Of a stretch of 64,000 nt of DNA, positions 9,496 through 21,083 are shown in pieces. The notes under the pieces are model-generated. The model made no database searches, was not told the origin of the DNA, and saw nothing but the letters and a program-made list of their open reading frames with translations. The DNA is from Spinellus fusiger (lineage: Eukaryota; Mucoromycota; Mucoromycetes; Mucorales; Phycomycetaceae), in contig JALLLS010000028.1 of NCBI GenBank assembly GCA_025094145.1, forward strand, positions 1 through 64,000. The letters run 5' to 3'. The translations under genes and the position numbers were made by a program. Within the stretch, counting starts at the first letter, position 1; each line of letters opens with the position of its first letter.

Positions 9496-10172
9496 AAAAA
9501 GCAGGATTTTCAGAATGCACAACCATAAATGGAGGTTGGTTGTGTGCCATCCAAAATGCCTCCAAGGTGAACAATGACAACAAATACCATACTTGTGATG
9601 AATATGGAGAGTACCAGGATTATGACAAATATGAGGAGACAACAAGAGAAGTGTTTAGTGAAACGTTTAAAAATAATAAACAATATTATGAACAGTATAG
9701 AATGGAGGAAGATAAAGACCTCAAAGCCTTCTTATTACAAGAGCAATCTTATCTAGAAAAAATATACACCACTGAACACACTGAACTGCCTCTCTACCCT
9801 GTCCAGCACAATGGAGAACAAATATTGGTACTCATTGATAGTGGAGCTAGTGCCAACTACATCTCTCCACAAGTAGCCAGATATGCCTGGGAAATCAGAC
9901 CTATAGCCAAGAAAACAGTTGAAAAAGCCAGAAGACATGTCATTACCATCAACCAAAAAGCAACCATGGACATATCTCTCAATGGATATCAGGATACAGT
10001 GGAAGCTTTTATACTACCAACAAAATTTGCACTGATCTTAGGACACACCAGGTTAAAGAAGACAAAACCTCACCCTGACTGGCAAACCAACCAATAGACT
10101 CTCTATCAAAACAACCAACAGTTTACCCTGCACCCTAAGAGAAGAAAACCCAAAATAGACTAACTCAATTAT
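9486..10172 (+). pseudogene. gypsy aspartic protease
   Basis: The pol frame opens at 9486 and continues to a stop at 10095. The protease signature VLIDSGASANYISPQVA at about 9829 has the DSGA catalytic loop of retroviral-type aspartic proteases, and ALILGHTRLKK downstream corresponds to the conserved LGxxWL region. Stops at 10095 and about 10160 separate it from reverse transcriptase; the first could be CAG changed to TAG. Confidence 0.7.
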
Positions 10173-11570
10173 ATGATATTGGCCAAACAAGCAAACAAGC
10201 TCATATGCAAGGAAAAGGCCAAATACTATCTACTCCACCTGGAAGAGATAGCCCAGACAACACCTATAGACCCTTTTGCAAAAGACTTGGTTAATGACTT
10301 TCAAGACGTATTCCAAAAAGGGCTCCCTGGTATACCGCCCAAAAGAGACATACACCATGTAATTGAGACAGGAAATGCCAACCCTATCAGTAGGCCACCA
10401 TACAAGATGAGCTCTAAAGAACTGGAGGAACTAAGGAAACAACTCAATGAATTACTGGAGTTAGGCCTCATTTGACCAAGCACTTCACCTTGGGGAGCTC
10501 CAATCATGTTTGTAAAGAAGAAGGATGGAACCATGCATATGTGTATAGATTACAGAGCATTCAACAAAGTAACTATCCATAATAACCATCCACTACCACG
10601 TATTGATGAATGCCTGGAGCATCTAAAAGGATCAAGGCACTTTACCAGTTTGGACTTGAAGAGTGGCTACCATCAGGTACAAATCCAACCAAGAGACGTG
10701 CCCAAGACAGCCTTCAATACATGATATGGACAATATGAGTTCTTGGTACTGCCTTTTGGTCTTACTAATGCACCACCTACCTTTCAACACCTAATGAACA
10801 AGGTCCTTGGTGATTGCCTAGACAAGTTTGCATTAGTATATCTGTACAACATCCTAATCTTCAGCAAGACACAAGCAGAACACAAGATCCATGTACACTA
10901 TGTACTAGAATGCCTGAGAAAAGCCAAACTGATAGCCAACCTTAAGAAATGTGAATTTAACAAGAAACAGCTCACGTTCTTGGGATTCCAGGTACTCCAA
11001 GAAGGCATACTCCCCTCACCAGACAAGATCAAAGTAATCAAGGAATGGAAACCTCCCACCAATGTGCAAGAGGTATGCCAATTTATTGGCCTTGCACAAT
11101 ACTATTAACACTTTATCCCAAAGTTTGTAAGCATTGTAGCACCTATTACTGATCTTACACTAGGTGTAGGGCCAAAAAAGAGACCTGTGGTGTGGACCAA
11201 AGAATGTCAGAGTAGTTTCAAACTACTAAAAGAAAAGCTAAGCACTGTACCCATACTCCAAGCACCAGACATGAAAAAACCTTTCTGCATAGAAACAGAT
11301 GCATCTGATTATGGGGTAGGAGCAGTACTATTGCAGGAAGATAAAGAAAACCAGTGGAAACCTCTTGCCTTTGAATCCAAGAAGCTCTCCAAGGCCAAAC
11401 AATCCTACCCTGCTCAGGAAAGGGAACTGCTAGGAATTATGCATGCACTGAGAACCTGGCACTGTGTGATCAAAGGGCAAGCATACAAGGTGTATACAGA
11501 CCACTTACCTTTATAATATTTCTGGAGCCAAGTAAAACCTACACCTCAACTTGTTTGATGGATAGCAGAG
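10173..11570 (+). pseudogene. gypsy reverse transcriptase and RNase H
   Basis: Typical Ty3/gypsy RT motifs occur in order: [70 protein letters not shown] and LGFQV. The catalytic box reads VYLYNIL instead of VYLDDIL, so both metal-binding aspartates are lost. RNase H follows with ETDASDYGVGAVLLQ at about 11296. In-frame stops are at 10474 (LI*PS), 10723 (NT*YG), 11106 (YY*HF) and about 11514 and 11557. Several sit where an arginine CGA is normal. Confidence 0.85.
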
Positions 11571-12654
11571 ATGGAGTTATACAACCCCAAGATTGTCTAC
11601 AAGCCTGACAAAGAGAACAATGTCCCTGATGTGCTCTCCCAACTGGAACAAGGAGAATCCAAAGAAAGTAAACCCATGGAACCCAAGTATCTTTACAGCC
11701 TTGCATTAACTGATCCATCTGACTGGCCACAATACTACCTCACACCCAAAGAAGAGTGGCCTGAAGAATACAAGGAACAGCTGAGCAAAGAGAAACACCA
11801 TTTCTTTATCACTGAGGACACTATCTATAGAAAGACAACCTCTAATGAAACTGAAACCAAAATCCAATATGCACCTTATGTGTGGCAAGCAGACTTGGTG
11901 AACAACTTCCACAAAGCATTTAGACACACTGGAGAATGAACAATCCACAGTCTACTTAGCAAACAATGGTGGTGGCCAGACATGCAAAAACAGATACAAG
12001 AATGGATCAAACAGTGCCCACAATGCCAAATAGCAGCCAATACAGAAAAGAATGTCCACCATGCTCCTATGACTCAACTGGATATACCTCCTCCATTTTC
12101 CAGATGGCACCTTGACTTCATAGGCAAACTCCCAACAACATCAAATGGAAACCAATGGATCCTTGTTGCAGTAGACTACATAACTAATTGGCCAATTGCA
12201 AGAGCTGTTCCCACAGCAACAGGAGAAGCCATAGCCCTGTTCTTATATGAACAGATTGTTATGCAATTTGGGTGCCCTGCAGAGATCCTGACAGACAGAG
12301 GATCAAACTTCATGTCACAAGTCCTAGTACACTACACCAAGAAGATCCAACTGAAATACAAACTCACATCAGCCTTCTACCTATGGACCAATGGAAAATG
12401 TGAACGTCTCAATGGGATACTGAAACAGATGCTATGTAAGTATATCAATGGAGACATTCACTGCTGGGATGAGTACTTGGATATGGCACTATGGGCCTGC
12501 AGGATCAGAAAACACAACACAACAGGGTTTAGTCCATTCTACCTAACATATGGACAAGAACCTAGGCTGCCTGGAGATGTGTTCAAACCATTCTTAGACC
12601 ATCCAGGAGGATCAGAAACAACTAACACCAGCAACACAACAGCCCTGAGAAGAC
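11571..12654 (+). pseudogene. gypsy integrase, C-terminally truncated
   Basis: The HHCC zinc-binding region is visible (FHKAFRHTG then, after a stop at about 11937, CPQCQ at about 12016). The catalytic core follows with WHLDFIGKLP, LTDRGSNF and a glutamate in ERLNGILKQM, giving the DDE triad. The frame ends in unrelated repeat sequence from 12655, losing the C-terminal DNA-binding part. Confidence 0.8.
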
Positions 12655-13207
12655 TGTTGTGTTCCAACTTCAATTCAAAGATTCTCTATGAATAAGTCAA
12701 CACAAGTAGTGTACTGTGACATTCAGAATACTCTATGAAAGCTTGAGTGCACACAAGTAACATAGTACATCTCTGTATCATCTCACTGATTGGTTGTAAC
12801 TACAAATCACCTTCTAAAGCTCAGTGTACTATCAGACACTTAACAAGAGCTATCTTCATTAATAATCCTAACAGAACAATATTGACCTATCAGAGTCAAT
12901 TGAGTAAAGACTCATAATAATTAATGATTTCAATAATGGAGTGCTTATCCCAGGAACCAACCATAAGGTCAAAGAAAGTGAATTCTACCATAAGGTAGAA
13001 TGTCCCCACCAACCATTTAGTTGTAATTGTGAAGCAGCCATAAGGTTGACTATCATGACTACCATAAGGTAGAATAGATTATCCTACCATAAGGTAGAAG
13101 CCACTGAAGAATAAGCACCCACCAAAAGTATAAATAGTGAACCTTTCTTTACTCAATAAAAATTATCTTTGTTCAGTCTTGTTAATCTGCCTGTCCAAAC
13201 AATCTCA
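12655..13207 (+). repeat. LTR-like unit, copy D (solo)
   Basis: A complete 553 bp copy of the LTR-like unit, from TGTTGTGTTCC to CAATCTCA, with TATAAATA, AATAAA and the CCATAAGG hairpin cluster. It is almost identical to copies A and C. Its left flank is gypsy integrase and its right flank a DDE transposase, and the flanking five bases (AAGAC and CTGCC) are not duplicated, so it probably formed by recombination between copies. Confidence 0.8.
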
Positions 13208-14811
13208 CTGCCACAATGGCATTCAAAGAACAAAACAGGGTTGAGAATATGTTCTTTCTTTGCACCAGCAACAAGTTGTTGGCAATAGAGATGCTTCTGG
13301 AGCTGGTAAAGGACTTGGAGATGTTGGAGAGGCATTGAGATGTTTGATGTGGAGTTTGGAGAATCTGTCCTTGTTGTTGGTGTACTTCACCTCATCATGG
13401 CAGACAATCCTATGCATGCAGCTGTGGCATGTAGTCTTGGTGGAAGTGCCAATCTACCATGTAGAAAATGTTTCTGGAGGAAGGGAAGTGGAAGTGCAGT
13501 AGTGGATGGTGCCCCTGCCAGAAGAAGAGAAGAGTTGGTGGAGATGTGCCAACAGTACAACAACAACCCCAACAATTCCAGCCCCAGAAGTAACCCCAGC
13601 ACTGGCTATAAGCTAACTGGTGGTGAAGCCCTCTTGTCTCTCCAGTTGTAGATCCTTCCAAGGATTGCCCAGTAGAAATCTTGCATACTATCCTCCTTGG
13701 TGTTGCCAAACACCTTGTGATTGGTATGGTGCCATTTTACACAGAAAAAGAAGTCAAGCACTTGGAAGAAAGCTTCTTCAACTACAACTCAAAGGCTTTC
13801 ACAAGAAAGCACTGCACAACTTTTTGCCTCTGTGGCTCATATCTCGGAAGAGATTTTAAGATCATTGTTCAGCAGATGCCCACCATTTTGAATCAATTAA
13901 TTCAAAAATGACTCATCAGCAACAATACTTCAAAGGCAATCATTTTTAATTGTTTTGTTAAGCTTGGTTCTCTTGTATCCCTGTTATACATGCAAAGAAT
14001 TGAAACATCCTTAGATGTTTATTTGAAAAATGTTGAGTCCATTGTCACAGATTTGAAGAGATCAATTGCCAACTACAATGCATTGGCAGCACCCAGCAAG
14101 TCTGCAAAGAAAGCAACTATTGGCAGCACTCTCAAGTTGCATTTGCTTGGTCATCTTTGTGAAGACATTACTTGCTTTGCCTTGCCCATTCGTTATGAAA
14201 CAGAAAGAGGCAAGCAATTCAACAAGTTTATCTGTGAAAGAATAATCTTCACCAACAGATGCTCACCCTCTTGAGATGTTGCCATTTCCTTTGGGAAAAA
14301 GTACATGTTGGTACACATCTTCCAAGGTAGGTACTGGCAGGTACCAGGCTATGGTGGTCTTCTCACTGCTGGTGCCAAGGTTAAGCTGTTCCAACAGTTC
14401 TGTCCTCTTGTTCTCTCCTGTGAGCCTGCTGATAATAACAGCAGCTCCAAAAGTATTGTTGTTGGTCTTGCTGGTTTGTTTTTGTTGTCTTCTGCTGTCT
14501 TGCCTGTCTTTGGTAAGATTGTTGCCATTGAGAAGAATATTGCCACAATTCTTCCATACAACTTCAAACTAGCCTCTGACCAAAACTCACTCACTCACTC
14601 ACAACATCTGGCTTTTGCCAAAGAAACCCACAACCTTTCCTCTTTTTTTGCCATTGGCCTTAAAGATAACATTGGAAACAATGTTGTCTTGCCCTTGAGC
14701 ACCACTGTTGAGGTGAGCTATGATGGTGTAGTAGTTGTAGGGGCAGTTGACATTCAGTCAATGAATGAATGCACTGTGCTCAATGTAGGTAAGTTTGGCT
14801 CTCTCTTTTGA
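13208..14811 (+). pseudogene. Tnp2/Plavaka-type DDE transposase (EnSpm/CACTA-like), frameshifted
   Basis: Fragments in several frames carry the signature blocks of this fungal transposase family: LIMADNPMHAAVACS with CRKC (13395-13470), PVEILHTILLGVAKHLV (13672), LGRDFKIIVQQMPTIL (13850), LKLHLLGHLCEDITCFALP then ERGKQFNKF and TNRCSPS (14130-14273), and a C-terminal region to 14811. The 5' end is missing at the copy D junction. At least four frameshifts or stops are present. Terminal inverted repeats are not visible. Closest described relatives in fungi are the Plavaka and other Tnp2-type elements; the exact clade is an inference. Confidence 0.65.
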
Positions 14812-14996
14812 ATAATGACCACTGGTGTTAATTCAGTGTGAGTCCTACAATAAATATTTTTAAACATTGTTATGCTGCAAATACTGTGGGTTTAAGGGTA
14901 ACATATTATGTTAAGTGAGGAATATCAGTGACTGAGTTATAAAATTAAGAATATTCTTGTTCTATTTCTTGTCTTTACAGCCACCTTTTCATTAGC

Positions 14997-16236
14997 ATGG
15001 CTCTTCCCAATAAAACTCTGGAAGGCACCCCTAAGCAACCACCATTGCCTACTACAACCACCACCACACCAACCACCAGGACTCTACCTATATCCTATGC
15101 CAGGGCTGCTCAAAAAAGTATCCCTACCACCTTCACTTCTGTGTGCACAGAGGTAGTCATTTCAGAGAAGAACCCACTTGTACTCCCCCATCAAGGGCAG
15201 TTAGGCACCACTGCCCATTCAGTCTTCTACTCTGTTCCCACCAAAGACACTGTCTTCAGAAGACAGTTCTGGGATGCCTTGTGTGCACTCTTCCCCCAAG
15301 GAACTAACCATGGTGTTAGTGTTCAGGAAAAGGATGGCAAGGAGACAGTGGAAGTCCACTTGCCCAACCAAGCTGCTTGCAAGCAAGCTATTTCTTCTCC
15401 CCTTGTCCTGAACAGTCCCTCTGTCTTTGCCTCTTCTGCTGTGTCTGCTGAAGACAAATTGTTGAAGGTGAATCTCACCAAGATTCCCTTTGGAAGCTAC
15501 CTTGATATCAAGGAAAATCTTTTGCTTTGCCTCTCTTCTTTTGGCTCTGTACAGGAGATGGTCTTGTACAAAGAAGATGGTTTCTTTTGTGGTGCAGGCT
15601 ATGTTTACATAGCATGTCCACCCAACACCAACAAGACCCTGCTTCCCCTCCAGCACTGCATTTCCTACAATGCCACCACCACCATCCTGGCCACATAGAA
15701 TCACATGGGTATCCATTGCAGATACTGTAAAGAAATGGGCCACAATGTGGACAACTGCCCTGTGTGACCCTCTTTGGGGTGCAGCTGCTACTCTTGTGGA
15801 GAGAAAGGGCACTTATAGGTTAAGTGTACAAGAGTCCCTGCTGCTGAGGCACTCCCCAACACCCGCCAATGCAAAATGGCTAAGAAGCCAGAGATCCCCC
15901 TGTCCCCTCCCTCACCCACCACCATCCCTGCAGCAGTGCCTGCCAGTACAGCTGTGTCCAAGCCTGTGATTGCAGTGACAGCCCAGAAGACTGGTGAAGG
16001 CACAACCACCAGCCTTCCCTAACCCACCCAACACCCACTACACCACCCCAGCCACCAACAATGTTCCTCTGCTTACCAAGCAAACAGTGTTTGAAGGGTA
16101 CAAGCATGTGGATACTTTGAACCAAGAAGAGTTCTATGTGGACCCTCATGCTGATAATAATGAAGAGAAAGAAGAGGACTCAGACCTTGAGATGAGAAGT
16201 GAAGATGAAGAGGAGACCCCACCACTTTCTTTATGA
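14997..16236 (+). pseudogene. LINE ORF1 (nucleic-acid binding protein with zinc knuckles)
   Basis: The frame begins at 14997 and, ignoring nonsense codons, runs in one phase to about 16020. It contains a hydrophilic N-terminus rich in threonine and proline, an RRM-like middle and two zinc knuckles: CRYCKEMGHNVDNC at about 15718 and CYSCGEKGHL*VKC at about 15786. In-frame stops at 15696 (TAG), 15765 (TGA), 15817 (TAG) and 16019 (TAA) are each one C-to-T change from a sense codon. A further frame 15994-16236 gives an acidic C-terminus. Its stop TGA overlaps the ORF2 start as ATGA at 16233-16236, a layout typical of coupled ORF2 translation. Confidence 0.75.
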
Positions 16237-19200
16237 TTAGAGTAGCCTCTATGAATTGCAGAGGGCTGGTGAAAACTGGCCACTCCAACACATGCTCCTT
16301 ATACATCAGATACCTATGCTCCATGAAACTCAACATCCTTGCCCTACAAGAAACCCACACCTCCACCTTCTCTATGCAACATACCTCTGACCAACAATTC
16401 TGCTCCTCCTCCTCACTATGGTCACCTCACTGTGGCCTAGTCTCATTATCCTCTGACATCACATTCACTAACCCTCTCTTTAGCCTCTGTGGCCACTGCA
16501 TTACCACTACAGTGGTGCATGCCAACAAGCTCTTCCTTCCTTTTTGCATCTGCATGATATATGCTCCAGCTACTTGCAAAGATTGCTATGCTTTCCTTCC
16601 TTCCCTCCTCACCAACAGATGCCTTCTTCCCTCATCCCCTGCCAACTTTATCTTGTTGGGTGATTTCAATTACTTGTACACCTCCACCACCTCTCCTTCA
16701 AGACAAGCACCAACTCCATGGTTATGGTATATATAGTCTTTCTTTAATGATTCTGTTACTGCCGAGGGAGATAAACCCCTTCCAACCTTTCACTGTTCCT
16801 TTTCTTCATCCACCATTGACTACATCTTCACCACTCCCAACATCTTCTCTTCTTGTTCTTCCACCTCTGTCACATATATCAACCAGCTTTGGTCTGATCA
16901 TTGCTTGGTATCTGCATCCTTCCTTTTCCCTGCTGCTCATGCCCTTGGTAAAGGCCTCTGGCATGTCAATCCTTGTCTTGCTCATAACTCTTCTTTTACC
17001 ACCAAACTCAACATGCTCATTACTAACTACTTCCTAACCCTATCACCAATGGATTCTCCACAGATCCAATGGGATAACCTCATCCACAAATTCTGCCACT
17101 TTCCTTCCCAGAACTTCCAGCTGCCAGTCATCAAACAAATGCTGCAGTCTGTCCAGAAAGAATGGGTAGAGAACCAGGCTCTCAGAGCTGGTCAACACTG
17201 GAGAGAGCAGGGAGAAACCTCTGCTGGGTATTTGAAGCATACCATCACCACCTGCCAATCCCATAAGAATATGCCCAGCCTTTGCCACCCTACAACCAAC
17301 ACCCTATGCACAGATCCCAAGGATATGACAGAAGCAGCAGCAGCATTCTATGACCAACTTTATGCTCCTGACCCTGTTTCTGATTTGGCCATCCACAACC
17401 TTCTATACCATATGCCCCCCAACCTCACTCTTCATCCATCCTTGTTTTCTCTTCTTTCTGCTTGTTTTTCACTAGCTGAGATCTGTTTGGCTGCCTCTTG
17501 TGCTCCAGCTACCAGTAATCCTGGCCCTGATGGCTTGCCTTACAAGATTTTGGTTCTCATCATCACCCACCCCTCCTGCTCCTTCCTGGTGGATAGAGTA
17601 TATAATCAGGCACTTCTCTTGGGGATTTTCCCTGCCTTGTGGCAAGAGACTTGTCTCACTCTGCTGCCAAAGAAAGGAGACCTTTCTGACTTGAAGAACT
17701 GGCACCCCATTGCACTCATTAACACTGACACCAAGGTCTTCACTAGGTTGATCAGTGGCTGTATGATCCCAGCTGTAGGTACAATTGTCTCACCATACCA
17801 AACTGGTTTTGTTTGTGGATGGTTCATTGTGGATAATGGTCTTCTTACCAAGGCCATTATGGAGCAGGCCTGTATCCAGAACTCTCCAGCCATAGGACTC
17901 TTGTTGGACCAGGAGAAGGCTTATGACAGGGTTCACCCTGATTACCTATGCCAAGTCCTCTGTCACTTTTGTTTTCCCCCTCTACTCATTACCTGCATCC
18001 ATAACCTCTTTTTTGCCACTAATATTAGAGTGAATGTCAATGGACATTTATCTTGACATGTCAAGCAATCTAGGGGTTTGCGCCAAGGAGATCCTCTCTC
18101 ACCAGTCCTCTTCAATCTTGCTTTTGAACCTCTTCTATGCAGACTACTGCATGATGACCAGTTCATTGGCTTCTCACACCCACTTTCATTAACTCATCCA
18201 ACCACTGCTCCTTCTCCTCCACCACCACCACCTGTCAAATACCTTGTCTATGCTGACAACCTCCTTGTCTTCCTTCCAGATCTGCCTCAACTCCACCATC
18301 TCAACACCCACCTTGACACCTATGCCACTGCCTCCAATGCCAGAATCAATATGCACAAAACAGAAGCCTTTTCTTTGTCTGGATCACCACAACCAACATA
18401 GACTACAGTGCTTCAACAATGCAATATAACTTCATGGCATGATTGCTACTCTCCTTCCCCTCTCTGATACTTGGGTTTCCCTCTCTACAACTCCTCCAAA
18501 TAGAAACAATCCTTCCTTGACACTCTCCTTTCCTCCATTCACTCTTTCTCCAACATTCATCTTTCTTGCCTCTCTCCATCCGTGGAAGGGAACTGTCCTC
18601 AACACCCTCATTCTCTCCAAGTTATGGCATGTTCTCTATGTCATTTCTGTCCCTCTCACCTTCCTCACCCAAATTTGCTCTTTGATGTCAAAATTCCTCC
18701 AGCATAGGATGTTTCCTCTGGTCAAGCTTGCCACCATGTGTGTCCCTCTCTGCAAGGTGGTCTAGGTATCCTGGATCCTGGCCTTCAGCAAGCAGCCCTG
18801 CAGCTTTGGTGGCTAGCACCTATGATGTCCTCTTCCTTGCCATCCAGTTTGGTTCCTCCTTGGTGTCTTTCTCTCTTCAGCAAGCAGCCCCCAACACCAA
18901 CCTCACCTCATCCTCCTATGCCCCAACCTTTGACCCACCACCTATTGCCATATGGACAGCGCCTTCTACAATATCTTTGCTGCCATTGACACTATGCCCC
19001 ACAGCTTTCTTTCTGCCATTCCAGATATTCCAACATGTCTCACCCTTCTGCTGTCCTTTACATGCACCCCAGTCCCATCCTCCACCCTCTTCCCTTGTTC
19101 ATGGTGCCACCTTCTGGTATCCAATGCCTTTATCACTGATACAGCATCAGGGTTACTGCACAGACGCTCCGACAGAGATACTAAGATTGCCATACATCAT

Positions 19201-19962
19201 ACACAAGTTTTTCTGGCAACTCGACACACACTCTTGTTTCCTACACCCTTTCCTTCTTTGCACCACTTTCCCTCCGAGCAAATATACCACCTTCATCCAG
19301 ATCTTCCCCCCATCTTGGGTGACAGCATGGATCCACTTCCTTTCCTGTCAAGTCTTGTCCCCCTCTCTCATGGTCTTGTCTGTCTTCTTGCTCCTTCCTC
19401 TGCCTATGCTCCACCAAAACCCACCCTCTTCCCACCTATGACCCCCCACTAAACACCAAGCAGTGGGTTCCTTCTGGGCCTTCCCAATTCACCACAAGTC
19501 TGCACCCTATGGTTCCATATCATCCACAAGAAGCTCCCATTCCACTCTCTTCTCCATACCATTATGCCTCTTCTTTTCCCTACACCAATATGTCCTATAT
19601 GCAATATTGAAGAGGATACATTGGAACATTTCCTCTTTCTATGTCCCATCAAGTTCTCAGTCTGGTCTTTGTGCTGGCTCACACATTTCAACACTACCTT
19701 GAAACTGCCCAGCCTTTGAAAGGCCTTCTTCTCACTTTCCCTGCCAAGTTCCTGCTCTCACTCTCCCTCTGTCACCATCTTCAGCAGTTTCTTGCTCTCT
19801 ATCTGGCGCCATCATTGGCTCAATGTTTTTCAGAACCAATCCTTCACCTCTTCTCTTGTTCTTTCCTCTGCCAATAGACTCTTACAGCAATTCACAGCTG
19901 AAATGCACATTGATCTTCCTTCAGCAAAGGCTCTGCTCTCCCCCCAAGCCCTAACATCATAA
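16233..19962 (+). pseudogene. LINE ORF2: endonuclease, reverse transcriptase, C-terminal zinc finger
   Basis: The endonuclease starts with RVASMNCRGL and ILALQETHTS and has FILLGDFNY and SDHCLVSASF. The reverse transcriptase shows GPDGLPYKIL, LTLLPKKGDLSDLKNWHPIAL, LLLDQEKAYDRV, GLRQGDPLSPVLFNLAFEP and YLVYADNLLVFL. The catalytic YADD is changed to YADN. A C-terminal CCHC finger, CPICNIEEDTLEHFLFLC, is at about 19588. The last stop is near 19960. Several frameshifts (for example near 16730, 18050, 18400) kill the gene. An A-rich tail follows. Organisation resembles L1/Tad-like elements of fungi; the clade is not determined. Confidence 0.85.
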
Positions 19963-21083
19963 AACAGAAAAAAAAATTCAAAATCTCAAAATCCAATAAT
20001 TTAGGAAAAAAAAAACTAGTGACTCTCTACAGCTACTTTGCATAGATTTTCATAATAAAATTGAGCTCAGGTTCCTTTATAAAAAAAATGTCTTTACAGC
20101 CAATTTTCTACTTTATAATTGCAAAGTCAATTATCTTTGTTCTGATAGGCAGGCAGAGTTTGAAATCGACCCTCTGGACAACAAAAAGGCATTTTCAAAC
20201 ACATTAGCCAATCATAAGAAGATTTTGATTTTATCCTCAGAATATTTCCTTATATATCCCAAAAATCTCCTTGTGTGTAATATTGGTACATTGTGATCAA
20301 ATGAGACTAGTAGAGCTCATGAGGGAGTTGTCTATGACACTAGTGCTTGGGATAGGAACAGAACAAAAGGGGGTACTTAACAGGAACAATTGGTACAGTT
20401 AATGCAGAGTGATAACAGATCTTGTAGACAGCTTGCAAACCAATGACAAAAGGGAATCCAGATAGATACTGATCAATTGAGTGGTAGGATTATTTCCTTG
20501 ACTTAATGTATAGATTCTGTAAGTATATGACAAACAGACACAACCAAATCAAAGAAACCAAATCCAATGTTCTTTATTGAAGACTTAACTGTCTAGTTTT
20601 ATAGCTTTTCTACTATGGTACAAGGGGGTGTTGGGGTGTTCTTGGTTAGAGTTGAAGGCTCTTCTCCTGACAGTCACGTCTCGAGGGAGTAGACAGTCCT
20701 CATTGATTGACTTTACAACACTTTCATCTTACTAGTAGCTCCTTCTATTATCACAGTGCCTTATACTACACATGTTGATAATCACAATAGAAACTCCAGA
20801 GTCTTGTGTTATTATTGATGCCATGAAGAGTACAGTTTAAATATAATCACAACTTGGGATGCTTACTCAGCAGGAATAAAGACATTAAGACCTTTACAAA
20901 TCCAATCAAAGAACAGCATTAGCAAAGAATAAGGAATAAAGAAGTGTATCTATGCTATTTACAATATTATATAGTTCTATTCCTTCTTGAAAAGAGCATG
21001 ATTACATATAGGCTATTAGGTAGAATGAAGAAAAAGGAAGCAGAAACAGAATGAAGATTACCATATGAAGTAGATATGAAAGA
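19963..21083. other. LINE tail and non-coding repeat-like spacer
   Basis: The first 150 bp contain A-rich runs that probably belong to the LINE 3' end. The rest (to 21083) has no convincing reading frame. It is less CpG-poor than the LINE and marks the boundary to normal chromosome. I see no recognisable element. Confidence 0.4.

Larger units (their letters stand above)
8038..12654 (+). mobile_element. Ty3/gypsy LTR retrotransposon, 3' truncated and inactive
   Basis: Order is 5' LTR, primer site, leader, gag, protease, reverse transcriptase, RNase H, integrase, which defines Ty3/gypsy. The coding part (8647-12654) is broken by at least eight in-frame stops. The integrase runs into an unrelated LTR-like unit at 12655, so the integrase C-terminus, any chromodomain and the 3' LTR are missing. 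By eye I count only seven CpG dinucleotides in the 4 kb coding region. Confidence 0.85.

Noticed and set aside
12655..13207. 3' LTR of the gypsy element
   Set aside because: It has no similarity to the 280 bp 5' LTR at 8038-8317, lacks a purine tract before it and cuts the integrase short.
15219..15812. Long - strand frame of 197 codons opposite LINE ORF1
   Set aside because: It mirrors ORF1 codons and shows no domain. The + strand zinc knuckles explain the region.
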